A stretch of 64,000 nt of DNA, taken from assembly GCF_001567585.1 (NCBI RefSeq), contig NZ_LRQV01000003.1, forward strand, positions 1-64,000. Reading direction: 5' to 3'. The DNA comes from Micromonospora rosaria (GTDB lineage Bacteria > Actinomycetota > Actinomycetes > Mycobacteriales > Micromonosporaceae). Positions 8,519 through 17,157 of this stretch are shown here, piece after piece. How positions within the stretch are numbered: the first letter of the stretch is position 1; every line of letters starts with the position of its first letter. Made by a program: the position numbers and the translations under genes. The notes beneath the pieces are model-generated. The model ran no database searches, had not been told where the DNA came from, and saw nothing but the letters and a program-made list of their open reading frames with translations.

Positions 8519-9616
8519 CTACGGGAAGAGGAGCCGATGCACGACGTGGCGGCGGAACCCGCCGCCCCGGTACGGGGACCAGTGGCGGGCCGACCGGGTG
8601 CCGGTCGCGGTCCACAGCACCGCGTCGAGGTGGTAGTCCGGGTGCACCCCGTCCTCACCGAGGGTCGAGGTGACGGTCAGGTCGAGCGCGTCGCCCGCCT
8701 CGACGGGGTGCTCGGAGTCGAACAGCGGGAAGTAGATGGAGGCCCAGTTGCTGGCCACCCGCAGCGCGTCCAGGGGCTTCCCGTCGGGCTGGCACCACAG
8801 TCGCAGCCAGCACAGCACCCCGTCCACGGTGCCCGGCCGGTCGATGGTGAGCCGCACCGACCGCCGCTGCTCCAGCGGCAGGTCGCCGTTGAGGTCGAGG
8901 ACCTCCACCACCTGGCCGTCGCCGAGCAGCGCCTCGGTGGCCGGGTCGGTGACCCGCAGCCGGACGTCGAAGGGGGCGCCGTGCCAGGCGAAGACGCTCC
9001 TGAGATAGGGGAGCGCGTCGGCCGCGAACGCCACCGGGGCGTCGGCGAAGAGCCGCCGGAAGGCGACCGGCGCGGCGAGGGTGACGCACCGGTGCGGTAC
9101 GACGGTGGCGTCGGCGGTGAGGTGCCGGCGACGCGCGTCGGTGAGCACCGCGGCGGCCCCCTCGGCCCCGGCCATCGACCCGATGATCTCGGCGACGCAG
9201 ACGTCCGCCCTCGCCCCGATGTCCAGGTCGGTGGAGACCCCGCGCAGCAGGGTGATCCGGTCGGCGAGGCCCGGCTCCGCCAGCCACGTCCGGGCCCGGC
9301 GGAACGACTCCGCCATCGCCTCCACCGCGATCACCCGGCGGGCCCCGTACCGCACGCTCTCGCGGGCCCAGAGCAGGTCCGCGCCGGTGCCGATGTCGAG
9401 CACCACCCGACCGGCGGCCACCCGTGCCAGCGCGGCGCGGAACCGCTGGTTGCGTTCCTCGTCGTCGGTCATCGTGGCGTACGACGCGGTGTCGTAGCAC
9501 GGGTACTCGCCGACGCTGGGGCCGAGGGTGGGGACGCCGGGTGCGGTGACGGGTGCCGGGTCCACCAGGACCCGGACGGTCGACCCGGCCACCACCAGGT
9601 CCACGGAGGTGGTCAT
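8519..9616 (-). CDS. PRMT-like class I SAM methyltransferase
   Basis: 365 residues with a class I methyltransferase core: motif I VVLDIGTG near residue 72, acidic VEAMAES after strand 2, and AEIIGSMAGAEG near residue 145, at the position of the protein-arginine-methyltransferase double-E loop. A beta-barrel-like C-terminal half follows, as in PRMTs. It probably methylates a guanidine or amine of a small peptide rather than a protein, because it follows an amidinotransferase gene by 32 bases in the same operon. Only the first Glu of the double-E loop is clearly kept. The ATG at 9616 has a GGAG site. I do not recall this gene as part of the standard ketomemicin core set, so it may be a locus-specific tailoring step. 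Confidence 0.75.
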   Translation of the reverse strand: MTTSVDLVVAGSTVRVLVDPAPVTAPGVPTLGPSVGEYPCYDTASYATMTDDEERNQRFRAALARVAAGRVVLDIGTGADLLWARESVRYGARRVIAVEAMAESFRRARTWLAEPGLADRITLLRGVSTDLDIGARADVCVAEIIGSMAGAEGAAAVLTDARRRHLTADATVVPHRCVTLAAPVAFRRLFADAPVAFAADALPYLRSVFAWHGAPFDVRLRVTDPATEALLGDGQVVEVLDLNGDLPLEQRRSVRLTIDRPGTVDGVLCWLRLWCQPDGKPLDALRVASNWASIYFPLFDSEHPVEAGDALDLTVTSTLGEDGVHPDYHLDAVLWTATGTRSARHWSPYRGGGFRRHVVHRLLFP

Positions 9617-9648
9617 CGTGCTCCTCACTCGGTCCGGAACGGGGGCGC

Positions 9649-10761
9649 TCAGTCCAGGTAGTGCTCCGGGCCGCCGGTGCGGACGGTGTCCAGGGTGACG
9701 CAGTGGAAGCCGCCGCCGAGCGCCCGGGCGTGGCGCAGCCGGTGCGGCAGGACGGTGATGCCGCGCCCCTCCAGGGCGGCGATCAGTGCCGGCTGGTCGG
9801 CGTCGACGACGGCGTGTTCCTCGTCGACCATCAGCAGGTTCATGGCGATCCAGTGTTCGCTCAGGGTGGGTGGCCCGAGCGCCGGCTGGCGCAACGGCGG
9901 GCACCACAGCACGTCCCAGCCGCGCAGCGGTTCCGGCACGGTGTCCGGCCTGATCCGGCCCGGGTTGAGCAGCACCAGGCCGGGCCGCAGGAGGGTGATC
10001 GTGCTGTCGATGTGGGTGTAGCCGTAGATCCCGCGCAGCGGGTGGACCCGGATGTCCCCGAGCAGCCGGACGGTGGACTCCAGCCAGCGCAGGCCGAGTT
10101 CGTTGCCGCTGCGCGACACCTGGTAGAACAGGTCGCGGCCGAGCCGCAGCACGTTCGCGGCGTCGAAGACCGGCTCGGTCTCCGCCAGGTCGGGCAGGCC
10201 GTCCGCGTCGACCGGGTACAGCTCGTCGCGCAGTTGCGGGCGGGGGGCGGCCAGCCAGGTGGCGCCGCGCAGCAGGTACTCCTGGAAGAGCGCGCGGAGG
10301 CCGAACAGTTCGAAGTAGCGGGCCCGGGTCGGGCTGGGGGTCTCGATGATGGTGGAGCCGACCACCAGGGTCAGGTCGCGTGGGCAGTACGACTTGAAGC
10401 CGGCGGTGCGCCAGTGGGGTGAGGCGAACTCGACGCTGTGGTCGACGACGTCCGGGCGGCGCACGGTCACGCCGAGCGCGCTCAGGCTGGCGCAGAGGAC
10501 GGCCAGGTCCTCGTTGGTCTCCTCGACGACCTGCGCCGGCGCCTGGCCCACCGCGATCCGTTCCAGCTCCGCCCGGGTCAGTTTCGGGAAGCAGGTCAGC
10601 CACGCCGACGGGTCGTCCTGCGCGGGGAGCCGGTAGTGGCTGGCGTGGCCGACGACGATCTCGCGCAGCGCGGTGAACTCGTCCCACGAGTTCACCGCCG
10701 GCAGGCCGGCACGCTCGGGGGTGGACGGGGCTGGCGTGGTGACGGTCTGCTCTACGGTCAC
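9649..10761 (-). CDS. Amidinotransferase (arginine:amine type)
   Basis: 370 residues of the glycine amidinotransferase/StrB1 family. The catalytic triad is visible: Asp in FDAANV near residue 200, His in YTHIDST near residue 249, and Cys in GGGFHCVTLD near residue 352. The enzyme moves an amidino group from arginine to an amine and forms a guanidine. In ketomemicin-type and pheganomycin-type pathways such an enzyme makes the N-terminal guanidino group of the peptide. The GTG at 10761 begins 2 bases after the MaoC gene stop and follows an AGGA site. It sits between the dehydratase and the methyltransferase in one operon. Confidence 0.88.
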   Translation of the reverse strand: MTVEQTVTTPAPSTPERAGLPAVNSWDEFTALREIVVGHASHYRLPAQDDPSAWLTCFPKLTRAELERIAVGQAPAQVVEETNEDLAVLCASLSALGVTVRRPDVVDHSVEFASPHWRTAGFKSYCPRDLTLVVGSTIIETPSPTRARYFELFGLRALFQEYLLRGATWLAAPRPQLRDELYPVDADGLPDLAETEPVFDAANVLRLGRDLFYQVSRSGNELGLRWLESTVRLLGDIRVHPLRGIYGYTHIDSTITLLRPGLVLLNPGRIRPDTVPEPLRGWDVLWCPPLRQPALGPPTLSEHWIAMNLLMVDEEHAVVDADQPALIAALEGRGITVLPHRLRHARALGGGFHCVTLDTVRTGGPEHYLD

Positions 10762-10763
10762 GG

Positions 10764-11321
10764 TCAGTATCCTGTCCTGTCGTCGGTGCTGGACTCCTGG
10801 GTCGGCACCAGGAAGCTGCGCTCGAAGGTCAGCACCACCTCGCCGGTGGCCTTGATCCCGGTGGTCCGGCAGCTCACGATGCCCTCGCCCGGCCGGCTCG
10901 CGGAGAGCCGCTTGGCGGTCACCTCGCTCTGCGCGTACAGGGTGTCGCCGACGAAGACCGGGTGCGACAGGCGGATGCGGTCCCACCCGAGGTTGGCGAT
11001 GGCCCGGCCGCTGGTGCTGCGGGCGGTCATCCCGCCGACGATGCTCAGCGTCACCAGGCTGGAGACGAGTGGTCGACCCCAGCGGCCCTGGGCGGCGTAC
11101 GCGCCGTCGATGTGCAGCGGCGCGGCGTTCATGCTCAACATGCTCATCAGCACGTTGTCCATCTCCGTCACGGTGCGGCCGGGCCGGTGCTCGATGACCG
11201 TGCCGACGACGATCTCGTCGTAGTAGAAGCCGACCTGTTCGCGGTAGCGGTTCTCCCCCACCCGGCGGTACCCGGTCGGCCAGGGCCGCTCCGTCGACGT
11301 GCCCTCCGGCTCACCGCGCAT
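10764..11321 (-). CDS. MaoC-like enoyl-CoA hydratase/dehydratase
   Basis: 185 residues with a single hot-dog MaoC domain: NAAPLHIDGAYA carries the His/Asp hydratase pair, SLVTLSIVGGMTARS the central helix, and HPVFVGDTLYAQSEV the following strand. It resembles mesaconyl-CoA/beta-methylmalyl-CoA dehydratases. In the ketomemicin-type route it would dehydrate the 2-substituted malyl-CoA-like aldol product to the enoyl-CoA. Its start overlaps the oxoamine synthase stop by 11 bases. Confidence 0.85.
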   Translation of the reverse strand: MRGEPEGTSTERPWPTGYRRVGENRYREQVGFYYDEIVVGTVIEHRPGRTVTEMDNVLMSMLSMNAAPLHIDGAYAAQGRWGRPLVSSLVTLSIVGGMTARSTSGRAIANLGWDRIRLSHPVFVGDTLYAQSEVTAKRLSASRPGEGIVSCRTTGIKATGEVVLTFERSFLVPTQESSTDDRTGY

Positions 11322-12552
11322 CGGTCAGCTCCCGGACGTGGTCGGCGAAGGTCGCCAGGACCGCCCGGTCGAGGTCCGCGCGGATCATGATGCGCAGCCC
11401 GGCCTGCCCGCGCGGCACGATCGGGAAGAACACCGCCGAGCTGTAGAAGCCGCGTTCGTACAGTTGCGCGGAGAGCCGGACCGCCCGGTCGGCGTCGCCC
11501 ACGGTGATCCGCCGGACCGGCAGGCCGTTGCCCGCGAAGGGGGTGGGCAGGAGTTCGTCGAAGTAGGCCACGTTGTCGTGCAGCCGGCGCTGCAACTCGC
11601 CGAGTTCGGGTGAGCGGTGGATGGCCGCGCTCGCCAGCGAGGCGCCCACCAGCGGCAGGGCCATGTTCTGCGACCAGCCCACCGGCCCGGCGTGCCGGGT
11701 CAGGAAGCCGTACGTCGCCGGGTCGCCGAGCATGGCCACCCCGCCGCCGGTGCCGAAGCCCTTGCCGAGGCTGGTGACGACGACGGTGAGCGGGTTCATG
11801 GTGATCCGGGAGCGGACGAACCCCTCGCCCCGCTCCCCCACGATCGACAGCGAGTGCGAGTCGTCGATGAACAGGAACAGCCCGTACCGGTCCTGGAGGT
11901 CCAGCAGCCCGTCCATGGCCGCCGCGCCACCCATGGAGTACGCGCCGTCGGCGACGTACGCCACGCTCGGGTACCGCCGGCAGACGTCCTCCAGGTAGTT
12001 GAGGTCGTTGTGGTCGCAGGTGAGGACCAGGCTCTCCTCGGCGCAGATGGGCTTCACGTACGACATGCAGAAGTGGCAGAACCGGTCGAAGACCATCACC
12101 CGGGGGCCGCCGGGGGCGAGGTGCCCGGAGGCGACCAGGGGCAAAATCCCGGCGGTGAGCGCGCTGCACGAGGTGCCGGGCAGCACCGGGGCGCCGAACA
12201 GGTCGCCCAGTTCCTCCTCCAGTTGGGCCAGCAATTGGTGGCGGATCCGGGTCGTGGAGGTGACCAGCCAGGTGGCGCCGGTCTCGCGCAGTGCGGTCAC
12301 GGCGCCCTCGATCACCGCCGGGTGATGGTTGAGGCCGAGGTACGCGCAGGAACACATGTTGACGAACTCGCGGCCGGTCTCCCGGTCGACGAGTCGGTTG
12401 TTCGCGTCGCCCGAGGGCGTGTCGACCCTGATCCCGGTCAGGCCGTGGTCGGCCGCGGCCTGCCACACCGGGTCGGCGGTCCGGATCATCTTGTCGCCGT
12501 TGCGGTACCGGTGCGGGCCGGTGATGCTCTGCTGCTCGTCGGTGCTCGTCAT
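11311..12552 (-). CDS. Alpha-oxoamine synthase (PLP, AONS/KBL-like)
   Basis: 413 residues of the alpha-oxoamine synthase family (8-amino-7-oxononanoate synthase, glycine C-acetyltransferase). The PLP lysine lies in SLGKGFGTGGG near residue 262, with the cofactor Asp/His in IDDSHSLSIVG near residue 232 and an aromatic stacking region at FDRFCHFCMSY. It condenses an acyl-CoA with an amino acid under loss of CO2, joining the two by a C-C bond next to a ketone. In ketomemicin biosynthesis this is the step that creates the carbonylmethylene in place of an amide. No biotin cluster genes are nearby, so biotin synthesis is unlikely. Confidence 0.88.
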   Translation of the reverse strand: MTSTDEQQSITGPHRYRNGDKMIRTADPVWQAAADHGLTGIRVDTPSGDANNRLVDRETGREFVNMCSCAYLGLNHHPAVIEGAVTALRETGATWLVTSTTRIRHQLLAQLEEELGDLFGAPVLPGTSCSALTAGILPLVASGHLAPGGPRVMVFDRFCHFCMSYVKPICAEESLVLTCDHNDLNYLEDVCRRYPSVAYVADGAYSMGGAAAMDGLLDLQDRYGLFLFIDDSHSLSIVGERGEGFVRSRITMNPLTVVVTSLGKGFGTGGGVAMLGDPATYGFLTRHAGPVGWSQNMALPLVGASLASAAIHRSPELGELQRRLHDNVAYFDELLPTPFAGNGLPVRRITVGDADRAVRLSAQLYERGFYSSAVFFPIVPRGQAGLRIMIRADLDRAVLATFADHVRELTDAR

Positions 12553-12598
12553 CTGCCTCTCCCTGCCGATGGGCTGACGGCTGGTGTCCCGGCGGCGG

Positions 12599-13441
12599 TC
12601 AGCCGGGTGGGTCGAACTCGTCGAGCAACCGCCGGGAAGCCTCGAAGAAGGGCCGTCCCACCATCACCCCGTCGACGGTGGTGATGCCCTGACCGCTGCG
12701 CTGCCCGGCGGCCACCACCCGCCGGGCCGCCTCCAGCGACTCCGCGTCGGGCGAGAAGACCTGGTTGATGACGGCCACCTGCCGGGGGTGCAGCGCGATC
12801 TTGCCGCTGAAGCCGAGGTCCTGCGCCAGGGCGGCCTCCCGCCGCAGCGCGGCCAGGTCCTGCACCTCGAAGGTGGGCGAGTCGATCGCCTCGACCTCGG
12901 ACGCCCGGGCGGCGTTGACGATCCGGGTCCGGGCCTGCACGAGCGGTTCCCACCGGAGTCGGATCCCGAGGGCGGAGGCGTAGTCCGCGGATCCGAAGAT
13001 CAGCGCTCGGGGGCGGGGTGAGGTGGCCGCGATGGCGGCGGCGTTCTCCACCCCGCGCGGCGTCTCGATCACGGCGAACAGTTCCAGGTCGGGGCGGACC
13101 GGTCCGAGGAGGCGGGCCACGATCTCGACGTCGCGGGGCGACTCGACCTTGGGTACCAGCACGATGGCCGGGGTGACCGGGTACTCGCGCAGGGCGAGCA
13201 GGTCCCGCATCCCGTCCGGGTCGGTGAGGACGTTGACCCGGACGGCACACCGACGACCGGCCGCGCTCTCCCCGGTGAAGAAGGCCGTGGCCCGGACCCG
13301 TGCCTCGGCCTTGGCCGGTGCCGGCACCGAGTCCTCCAGGTCCACCAGGCAGATGTCGGCTCCGGAGTGGTGGCAGGCGGCGTACCGGTGGGTCGCGGTC
13401 GCCGGGGTGCAGAGCATGGAACGGCAGTACCGGGTGAACAT
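12599..13441 (-). CDS. CitE/HpcH-HpaI-type aldolase (malyl-CoA lyase-like)
   Basis: 280 residues of the HpcH/HpaI-CitE family. Diagnostic segments are the N-terminal RSMLCTPA, DICLVDLEDSVP (metal/CoA binding), PRIVL-like VLVPKVESPRD, LFAVIETPRGVEN with the catalytic Glu, IFGSADYASALG with the metal Asp, and GKIALHPRQV. It should form or cleave a C-C bond between an oxo acid and an acyl-CoA. In ketomemicin biosynthesis the aldolase joins phenylpyruvate and malonyl-CoA. The ATG at 13441 shares a base with the dehydrogenase stop (TGATG) and follows GGGAGG. Confidence 0.87.
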   Translation of the reverse strand: MFTRYCRSMLCTPATATHRYAACHHSGADICLVDLEDSVPAPAKAEARVRATAFFTGESAAGRRCAVRVNVLTDPDGMRDLLALREYPVTPAIVLVPKVESPRDVEIVARLLGPVRPDLELFAVIETPRGVENAAAIAATSPRPRALIFGSADYASALGIRLRWEPLVQARTRIVNAARASEVEAIDSPTFEVQDLAALRREAALAQDLGFSGKIALHPRQVAVINQVFSPDAESLEAARRVVAAGQRSGQGITTVDGVMVGRPFFEASRRLLDEFDPPG

Positions 13442-14538
13442 CACCCCTCCCGTCGGACGTCGATGAGGACCTTGCCGGTGGTGGTCCGGGCGGCGACGGC
13501 CGCGTGGGCGGCGCCGACGTCGGCCAACGGGACCGTCCGGTCGACGTGCACCGTGAGCCGGCCCTGCGCGGCCAGCGCGAACAGCCGGTCGGCGACGTCG
13601 CACAGCAGCGCCCGGCGGTCGACCACGTGCCGCATCCAGAACCCGGCGCAGCCGATGGAGCCGTGTGCCAGCTCCGCCGTGCTCAGCGCGATGATCCCGG
13701 CCTCCCCGCCGGGCAGCGCGCCGCTGCCCGCCGGGTCGCCCACACCGGTGGCGGGTCGGGCGCGGTCGGGCGCGGCGGTGGGCCGCCAGCCCAGGCAGAC
13801 GAGCCGCCCGAACGGCGCCAGGGCGGCCAGCGCGGCCCGGGCCACCGTGCCGCCCACCGAGTCGACGACCAGGTCCACCCCGACGCCGCCGGTCGCCGCC
13901 CGCAGCCGGGCGGGCAGGTCCGGGTCGGCCGGACCCAGCGCCGCGTCCGCGCCGAGCCCGGTGACGAACCGCCGCTTGGCCGGGGTGGAGGCGAGCCCGA
14001 TCACCGGGGAGGCGCCGAGCGCCACGGCGAGTTGCACCGCGAGGTGTCCCACCCCGCCGGCCGCCGCCGTGACCGCCACGCTCTCGCCGGGGCGCAGCCG
14101 CCCAGCCAGCACCAGCGCCCCGTACGCGGTGCCGCCCTGCTCGAACAGGCCGAGTGCCTGCGCGTCGGCCAGGCCCGTCGGGATCTCCACGGTGTGCGCG
14201 TCGGGTGCGGCCACCACCTCGGCGTACCCGCCGCCCTGGCGCAGCAGCGCGACCACCCGGCGGCCGTCGGCCCGGCGGCGACCGGCCGCCTCCACGCCGA
14301 GGATCGCCGGCAGCGGCAGGTGCGGGTGGGCGCCGGCGCGCTGGTCCAGGTCGTCGAAGTTCACGCCGGTCAGGGTCACGTCGATCAGGCTCTGGCCGGG
14401 TTCCGGCACCGGTTCGGGTACCTGTTCGACGCGGAGCGCGTCCGGGCCGCCGGGGTGGCGCAGGAGCACCGCCCGCATCGGTCGGCCCGACGCGGGCCGC
14501 CCGCGCCCGCTCGGAAGGTCCGTGGCGGGGCGGGTCAC
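13441..14538 (-). CDS. Zinc-type alcohol dehydrogenase/quinone oxidoreductase family reductase
   Basis: About 365 residues of the medium-chain dehydrogenase/reductase family, quinone-oxidoreductase branch: GroES-like N-terminal half, then a Rossmann fold with AAAGGVGHLAVQLA near residue 195. The structural-zinc cysteines are absent, so it is NADPH-dependent and zinc-free. In the ketomemicin-type route it would reduce the enoyl-CoA left by the dehydratase. The GTG at 14538 gives a GTGA overlap with the ligase stop; an ATG at 14478 matches the usual family N-terminus (MRAVLL) and is a real alternative. Confidence 0.83.
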   Translation of the reverse strand: MTRPATDLPSGRGRPASGRPMRAVLLRHPGGPDALRVEQVPEPVPEPGQSLIDVTLTGVNFDDLDQRAGAHPHLPLPAILGVEAAGRRRADGRRVVALLRQGGGYAEVVAAPDAHTVEIPTGLADAQALGLFEQGGTAYGALVLAGRLRPGESVAVTAAAGGVGHLAVQLAVALGASPVIGLASTPAKRRFVTGLGADAALGPADPDLPARLRAATGGVGVDLVVDSVGGTVARAALAALAPFGRLVCLGWRPTAAPDRARPATGVGDPAGSGALPGGEAGIIALSTAELAHGSIGCAGFWMRHVVDRRALLCDVADRLFALAAQGRLTVHVDRTVPLADVGAAHAAVAARTTTGKVLIDVRREG

Positions 14539-15869
14539 GTCGGGCCGTCCGCGTCGGGCCCGCGCAGCCGGCGCTGCATCCGCTCCGCCGTGGCCAGGTC
14601 GGTGGCGATGGCGCAGCAGGCGACGGTGCCGTCGGCGTCGACCTCGTTCGAGGTGACCACGACCCCGGTCCGGCTGGCCGGGTCGTAGCCCAGACCGGCG
14701 GCAGCGAGCCGTTCGAGGGCTGCGGTGAACGACGGTACGGCCCAGCCGTCGCGTTCCAGGAAGACCCGGTCGGCCGCGTGGGCGGCGTCGACCACCCGGC
14801 CGTGCAGCACCAGGTGCACGTGGGTGGAGCCGGTGAGGCGGCAGTTCGTCTCGGTGAACAGCACCGGCCCGTCGGGGGTGTGGATGGCGTCGGCGCTGAC
14901 CACGCCCCGGTAGCCGAGCACGCGCAGGGACTCGGCGAGTCGCGCGGCGCCGTCGAGCAGGTCGGCCCTGGTCCGCGCGTCGATGGTCTGGGCCGGCAGC
15001 ACCGCGCCGACGGCCACCGGCTCCATCAGCAGCTCCCCCACCCCGATGAGGTGGGCACTGTCGTCGGTGATGAGGTATTCCGCGTAGACGGTGGTGGAGT
15101 CGGGGAAGAACCGTTCGACCACCAGCCGGTGCGCGTGACCGGCGGTGAGCCACTCCCACCGTTGCTCCAGGTAGGCGCGGAGAGCGGGGCGGTCCGGCAG
15201 CACCACCACCCGGGGCGCTCCCGCCGGGGTGATCCCGCCGGTCCGGCTGAGGATCTCGTTGCCGAAGCCCCCGCCGTTGAACTCCAGCTTCACCATCACG
15301 CTGTGACCCTGGTCGAACAGGTCGGTGATGGTCTCCAGCGCCTGCTCCGGTCGGGTGACCACGGTGCCGGGGGCGATCGGCACGCCGGCTCCGGCGGCCA
15401 GCGCCCGGAAGCCGGCCTTGCTGTTGACCAGCGCGTCGCCGGCCTGGGCGCTGAACGCGTAGCCGGGCAACGCGGCCTCGGCGGCCAGCGCCCGGGCGAG
15501 CCCGGTGACGGGGAGGTCCTTGTAGACGGCGAGGATCCCGTGTGGTGGCCGGTCGCCGAGGGCGTCGCGGAGGCGGGCCAGGAAGCCGGGGTCGGTGAGC
15601 CGGTCCGGGGTGAGGATGTCGGGGCCGAGGCTGCCGGGTGGGGGGACCACGACGGTGAGCGAGGCGGGGTCGGTGCCGGTCAGGCCGGTGACGTAGGACA
15701 GGTACTCCGGTGGTGGGGCGAACGGCAGCACCAGGACGTCGCCGTCGCGGGCGAACCAGAGCATCCGCTGGGCGATCCAGCCGCCGCCGCGACGTTGGGC
15801 GGGGGTCAGCGCGGCGAGGTCACCGACCATCTCCGCCGTGCGGCTGTTGCCGATGATCAACGTGGTCAT
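14535..15869 (-). CDS. PGM1-type ATP-grasp peptide ligase
   Basis: 444 residues: a pre-ATP-grasp N-terminal domain starting LIIGNSRTAEMVGD, followed by an ATP-grasp fold with SVMVKLEFNGGGFGNE (ATP loop) and VLFTETNCRLTGSTHVH (Glu and Asn metal ligands). This layout is that of PGM1, the pheganomycin ligase, and its ketomemicin-pathway relatives, which join an N-terminal amino or guanidino acid to a peptide or pseudopeptide. First gene of the leftward operon, with a GGGGAG site before the ATG at 15869. The next six genes are spaced by overlaps or fewer than 50 bases. Confidence 0.87.
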   Translation of the reverse strand: MTTLIIGNSRTAEMVGDLAALTPAQRRGGGWIAQRMLWFARDGDVLVLPFAPPPEYLSYVTGLTGTDPASLTVVVPPPGSLGPDILTPDRLTDPGFLARLRDALGDRPPHGILAVYKDLPVTGLARALAAEAALPGYAFSAQAGDALVNSKAGFRALAAGAGVPIAPGTVVTRPEQALETITDLFDQGHSVMVKLEFNGGGFGNEILSRTGGITPAGAPRVVVLPDRPALRAYLEQRWEWLTAGHAHRLVVERFFPDSTTVYAEYLITDDSAHLIGVGELLMEPVAVGAVLPAQTIDARTRADLLDGAARLAESLRVLGYRGVVSADAIHTPDGPVLFTETNCRLTGSTHVHLVLHGRVVDAAHAADRVFLERDGWAVPSFTAALERLAAAGLGYDPASRTGVVVTSNEVDADGTVACCAIATDLATAERMQRRLRGPDADGPT

Positions 15870-16134
15870 GACCGCTCCCCAGTTGGCGGCGGCAGGCCCG
15901 GGTCACGGCTTCGCCCCGGCCAGGGTCGACCGGTGGGTGGACGTGCGACAGGAGACAGCCCGGGTCACCGCCACGACCCGATATCTATCGATGAGATTCG
16001 CTGGATTGCGCTGCGTGTCACGGTAGCAACCCGCGCCTTCGATAGCAATGAGTGACGGGAGTTGCGCGACCGGTAGTGATCGCCGTCCCGTGCCGGTCCC
16101 CGGTGGGTCGGGAGCCGAGCCGGGCGGCGGGTGG
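15870..16134 (-). promoter_or_regulatory. Upstream region of the pseudopeptide operon
   Basis: About 265 bases between the LacI gene stop and the ligase start, with a short AT-rich block (about 15980-16015). The operon promoter should lie here on the minus strand, but no -10/-35 pair stands out. The AGCGCT operator seen before the LacI and kinase genes is not present. Confidence 0.35.
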
Positions 16135-17139
16135 TCAGGCGGTCGACCGGGGGGTGCTCCCCCGCTCCACGAAGTCGACGGCGAACCTCTCCCGGTGGCC
16201 CGTCGGGACGGTGCCGGCCAGCAGCAGCCGGGTCGCGGCGGCGGCCATCTCCTCCACCGGCAGCCGCATGGTGCTCAACGGCGGGTTGGCGCAGATCGCC
16301 GCCACGCTGTCGTCGAAACCGACGATGCTGACGTCGTCCGGGACCCGGCGACCGGTGGCGGCGATCGCCTGGACCGCGCCGGCCGCCATCAGGTCACAGG
16401 CCACGAACATCGCGTCGAGGTCGGGGTGCCGGTCGAGCAGCCGCAGGGCCGCCTGGTAGCCGCCCGCGCGCAGGAAGTCGCCGTCGGCGCTGATGTCGGG
16501 CAACCCGAGCTGCCGCATCGCCCGCCGGTAGCCGGTCCGGCGGTCGATCGCGCAGGGGTTGCCGGCGGGCCCGTGGATCGCGGCGATCCGGCCGCGGCCC
16601 CGCGCGTGCAACCGCTGCACGGCGGTGTACGCGCCGCCGACGTTGTCGGCCTCGATCGCGGGCACCGACGGGGCCGTGGCGACCAGCGACACCGCGCGCC
16701 GGCAGCGGCGGTGGAACCGGGCGGCCATCGTCGGGGTGACCGTCGCGAGCACCGCGCCCGCCGTGGCGTTGGCCGCGATCGCGTCGATCGCGGCCGGCGT
16801 GGCGTCGCTGCCCACGGCGCACAGGCGTAGCTGCACGTCGACGGCCTCCAGCACCGACATCATCCCCGCCAGCACCCGGCTGTAGTACGGGTGACCGCCC
16901 AGCCACCCCTCGTTCGGGCCGTACGTGATCGCGAGCACGTCGACCGTGCGCTGCCGGCCGGAGGCCAGCGCCCGCGCGGTCTCGTTGGGCCGGTAGCCCA
17001 GCGCGGCCACCGCGTCGTGCACCCGCGCCCGGACCGGCCCGGACGCTCCGGGGGCGTCGTTGAGCACCCGGGACGCGGTCGCGCGGGACACCCCCGCCAC
17101 CCGGGCCACGTCGTCGATCGTCGGCTTGGAGATCCTCAT
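16135..17139 (-). CDS. LacI-family transcriptional repressor
   Basis: About 334 residues. The N-terminal LacI helix-turn-helix is TIDDVARVAGVSRATASRVL and the hinge helix lies around NETARALASGR. A periplasmic-binding-protein-like ligand domain follows, ending with GFDDSVAAICANPPLSTMR. An ATG at 17139 is used; a GTG at 17151 is possible. An AGCGCT-centred palindrome lies about 70 bases upstream and a near-identical copy precedes the kinase gene, so it probably represses itself and the kinase-MATE pair. The ligand is unknown. Confidence 0.88.
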   Translation of the reverse strand: MRISKPTIDDVARVAGVSRATASRVLNDAPGASGPVRARVHDAVAALGYRPNETARALASGRQRTVDVLAITYGPNEGWLGGHPYYSRVLAGMMSVLEAVDVQLRLCAVGSDATPAAIDAIAANATAGAVLATVTPTMAARFHRRCRRAVSLVATAPSVPAIEADNVGGAYTAVQRLHARGRGRIAAIHGPAGNPCAIDRRTGYRRAMRQLGLPDISADGDFLRAGGYQAALRLLDRHPDLDAMFVACDLMAAGAVQAIAATGRRVPDDVSIVGFDDSVAAICANPPLSTMRLPVEEMAAAATRLLLAGTVPTGHRERFAVDFVERGSTPRSTA

Positions 17140-17157
17140 GGCTGAATCCACACGTCG

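Noticed and set aside
12599..13603. A longer start for the CitE-type aldolase
   Set aside because: The extra 54 residues are Arg/Gly/Pro low-complexity from the overlapping dehydrogenase gene. The TGATG-coupled ATG at 13441 gives the family N-terminus.
15870..16134. Control of the pseudopeptide operon by the adjacent LacI
   Set aside because: No AGCGCT-type site like those at 17206 and 19745 is present in this region, so direct control is not supported.
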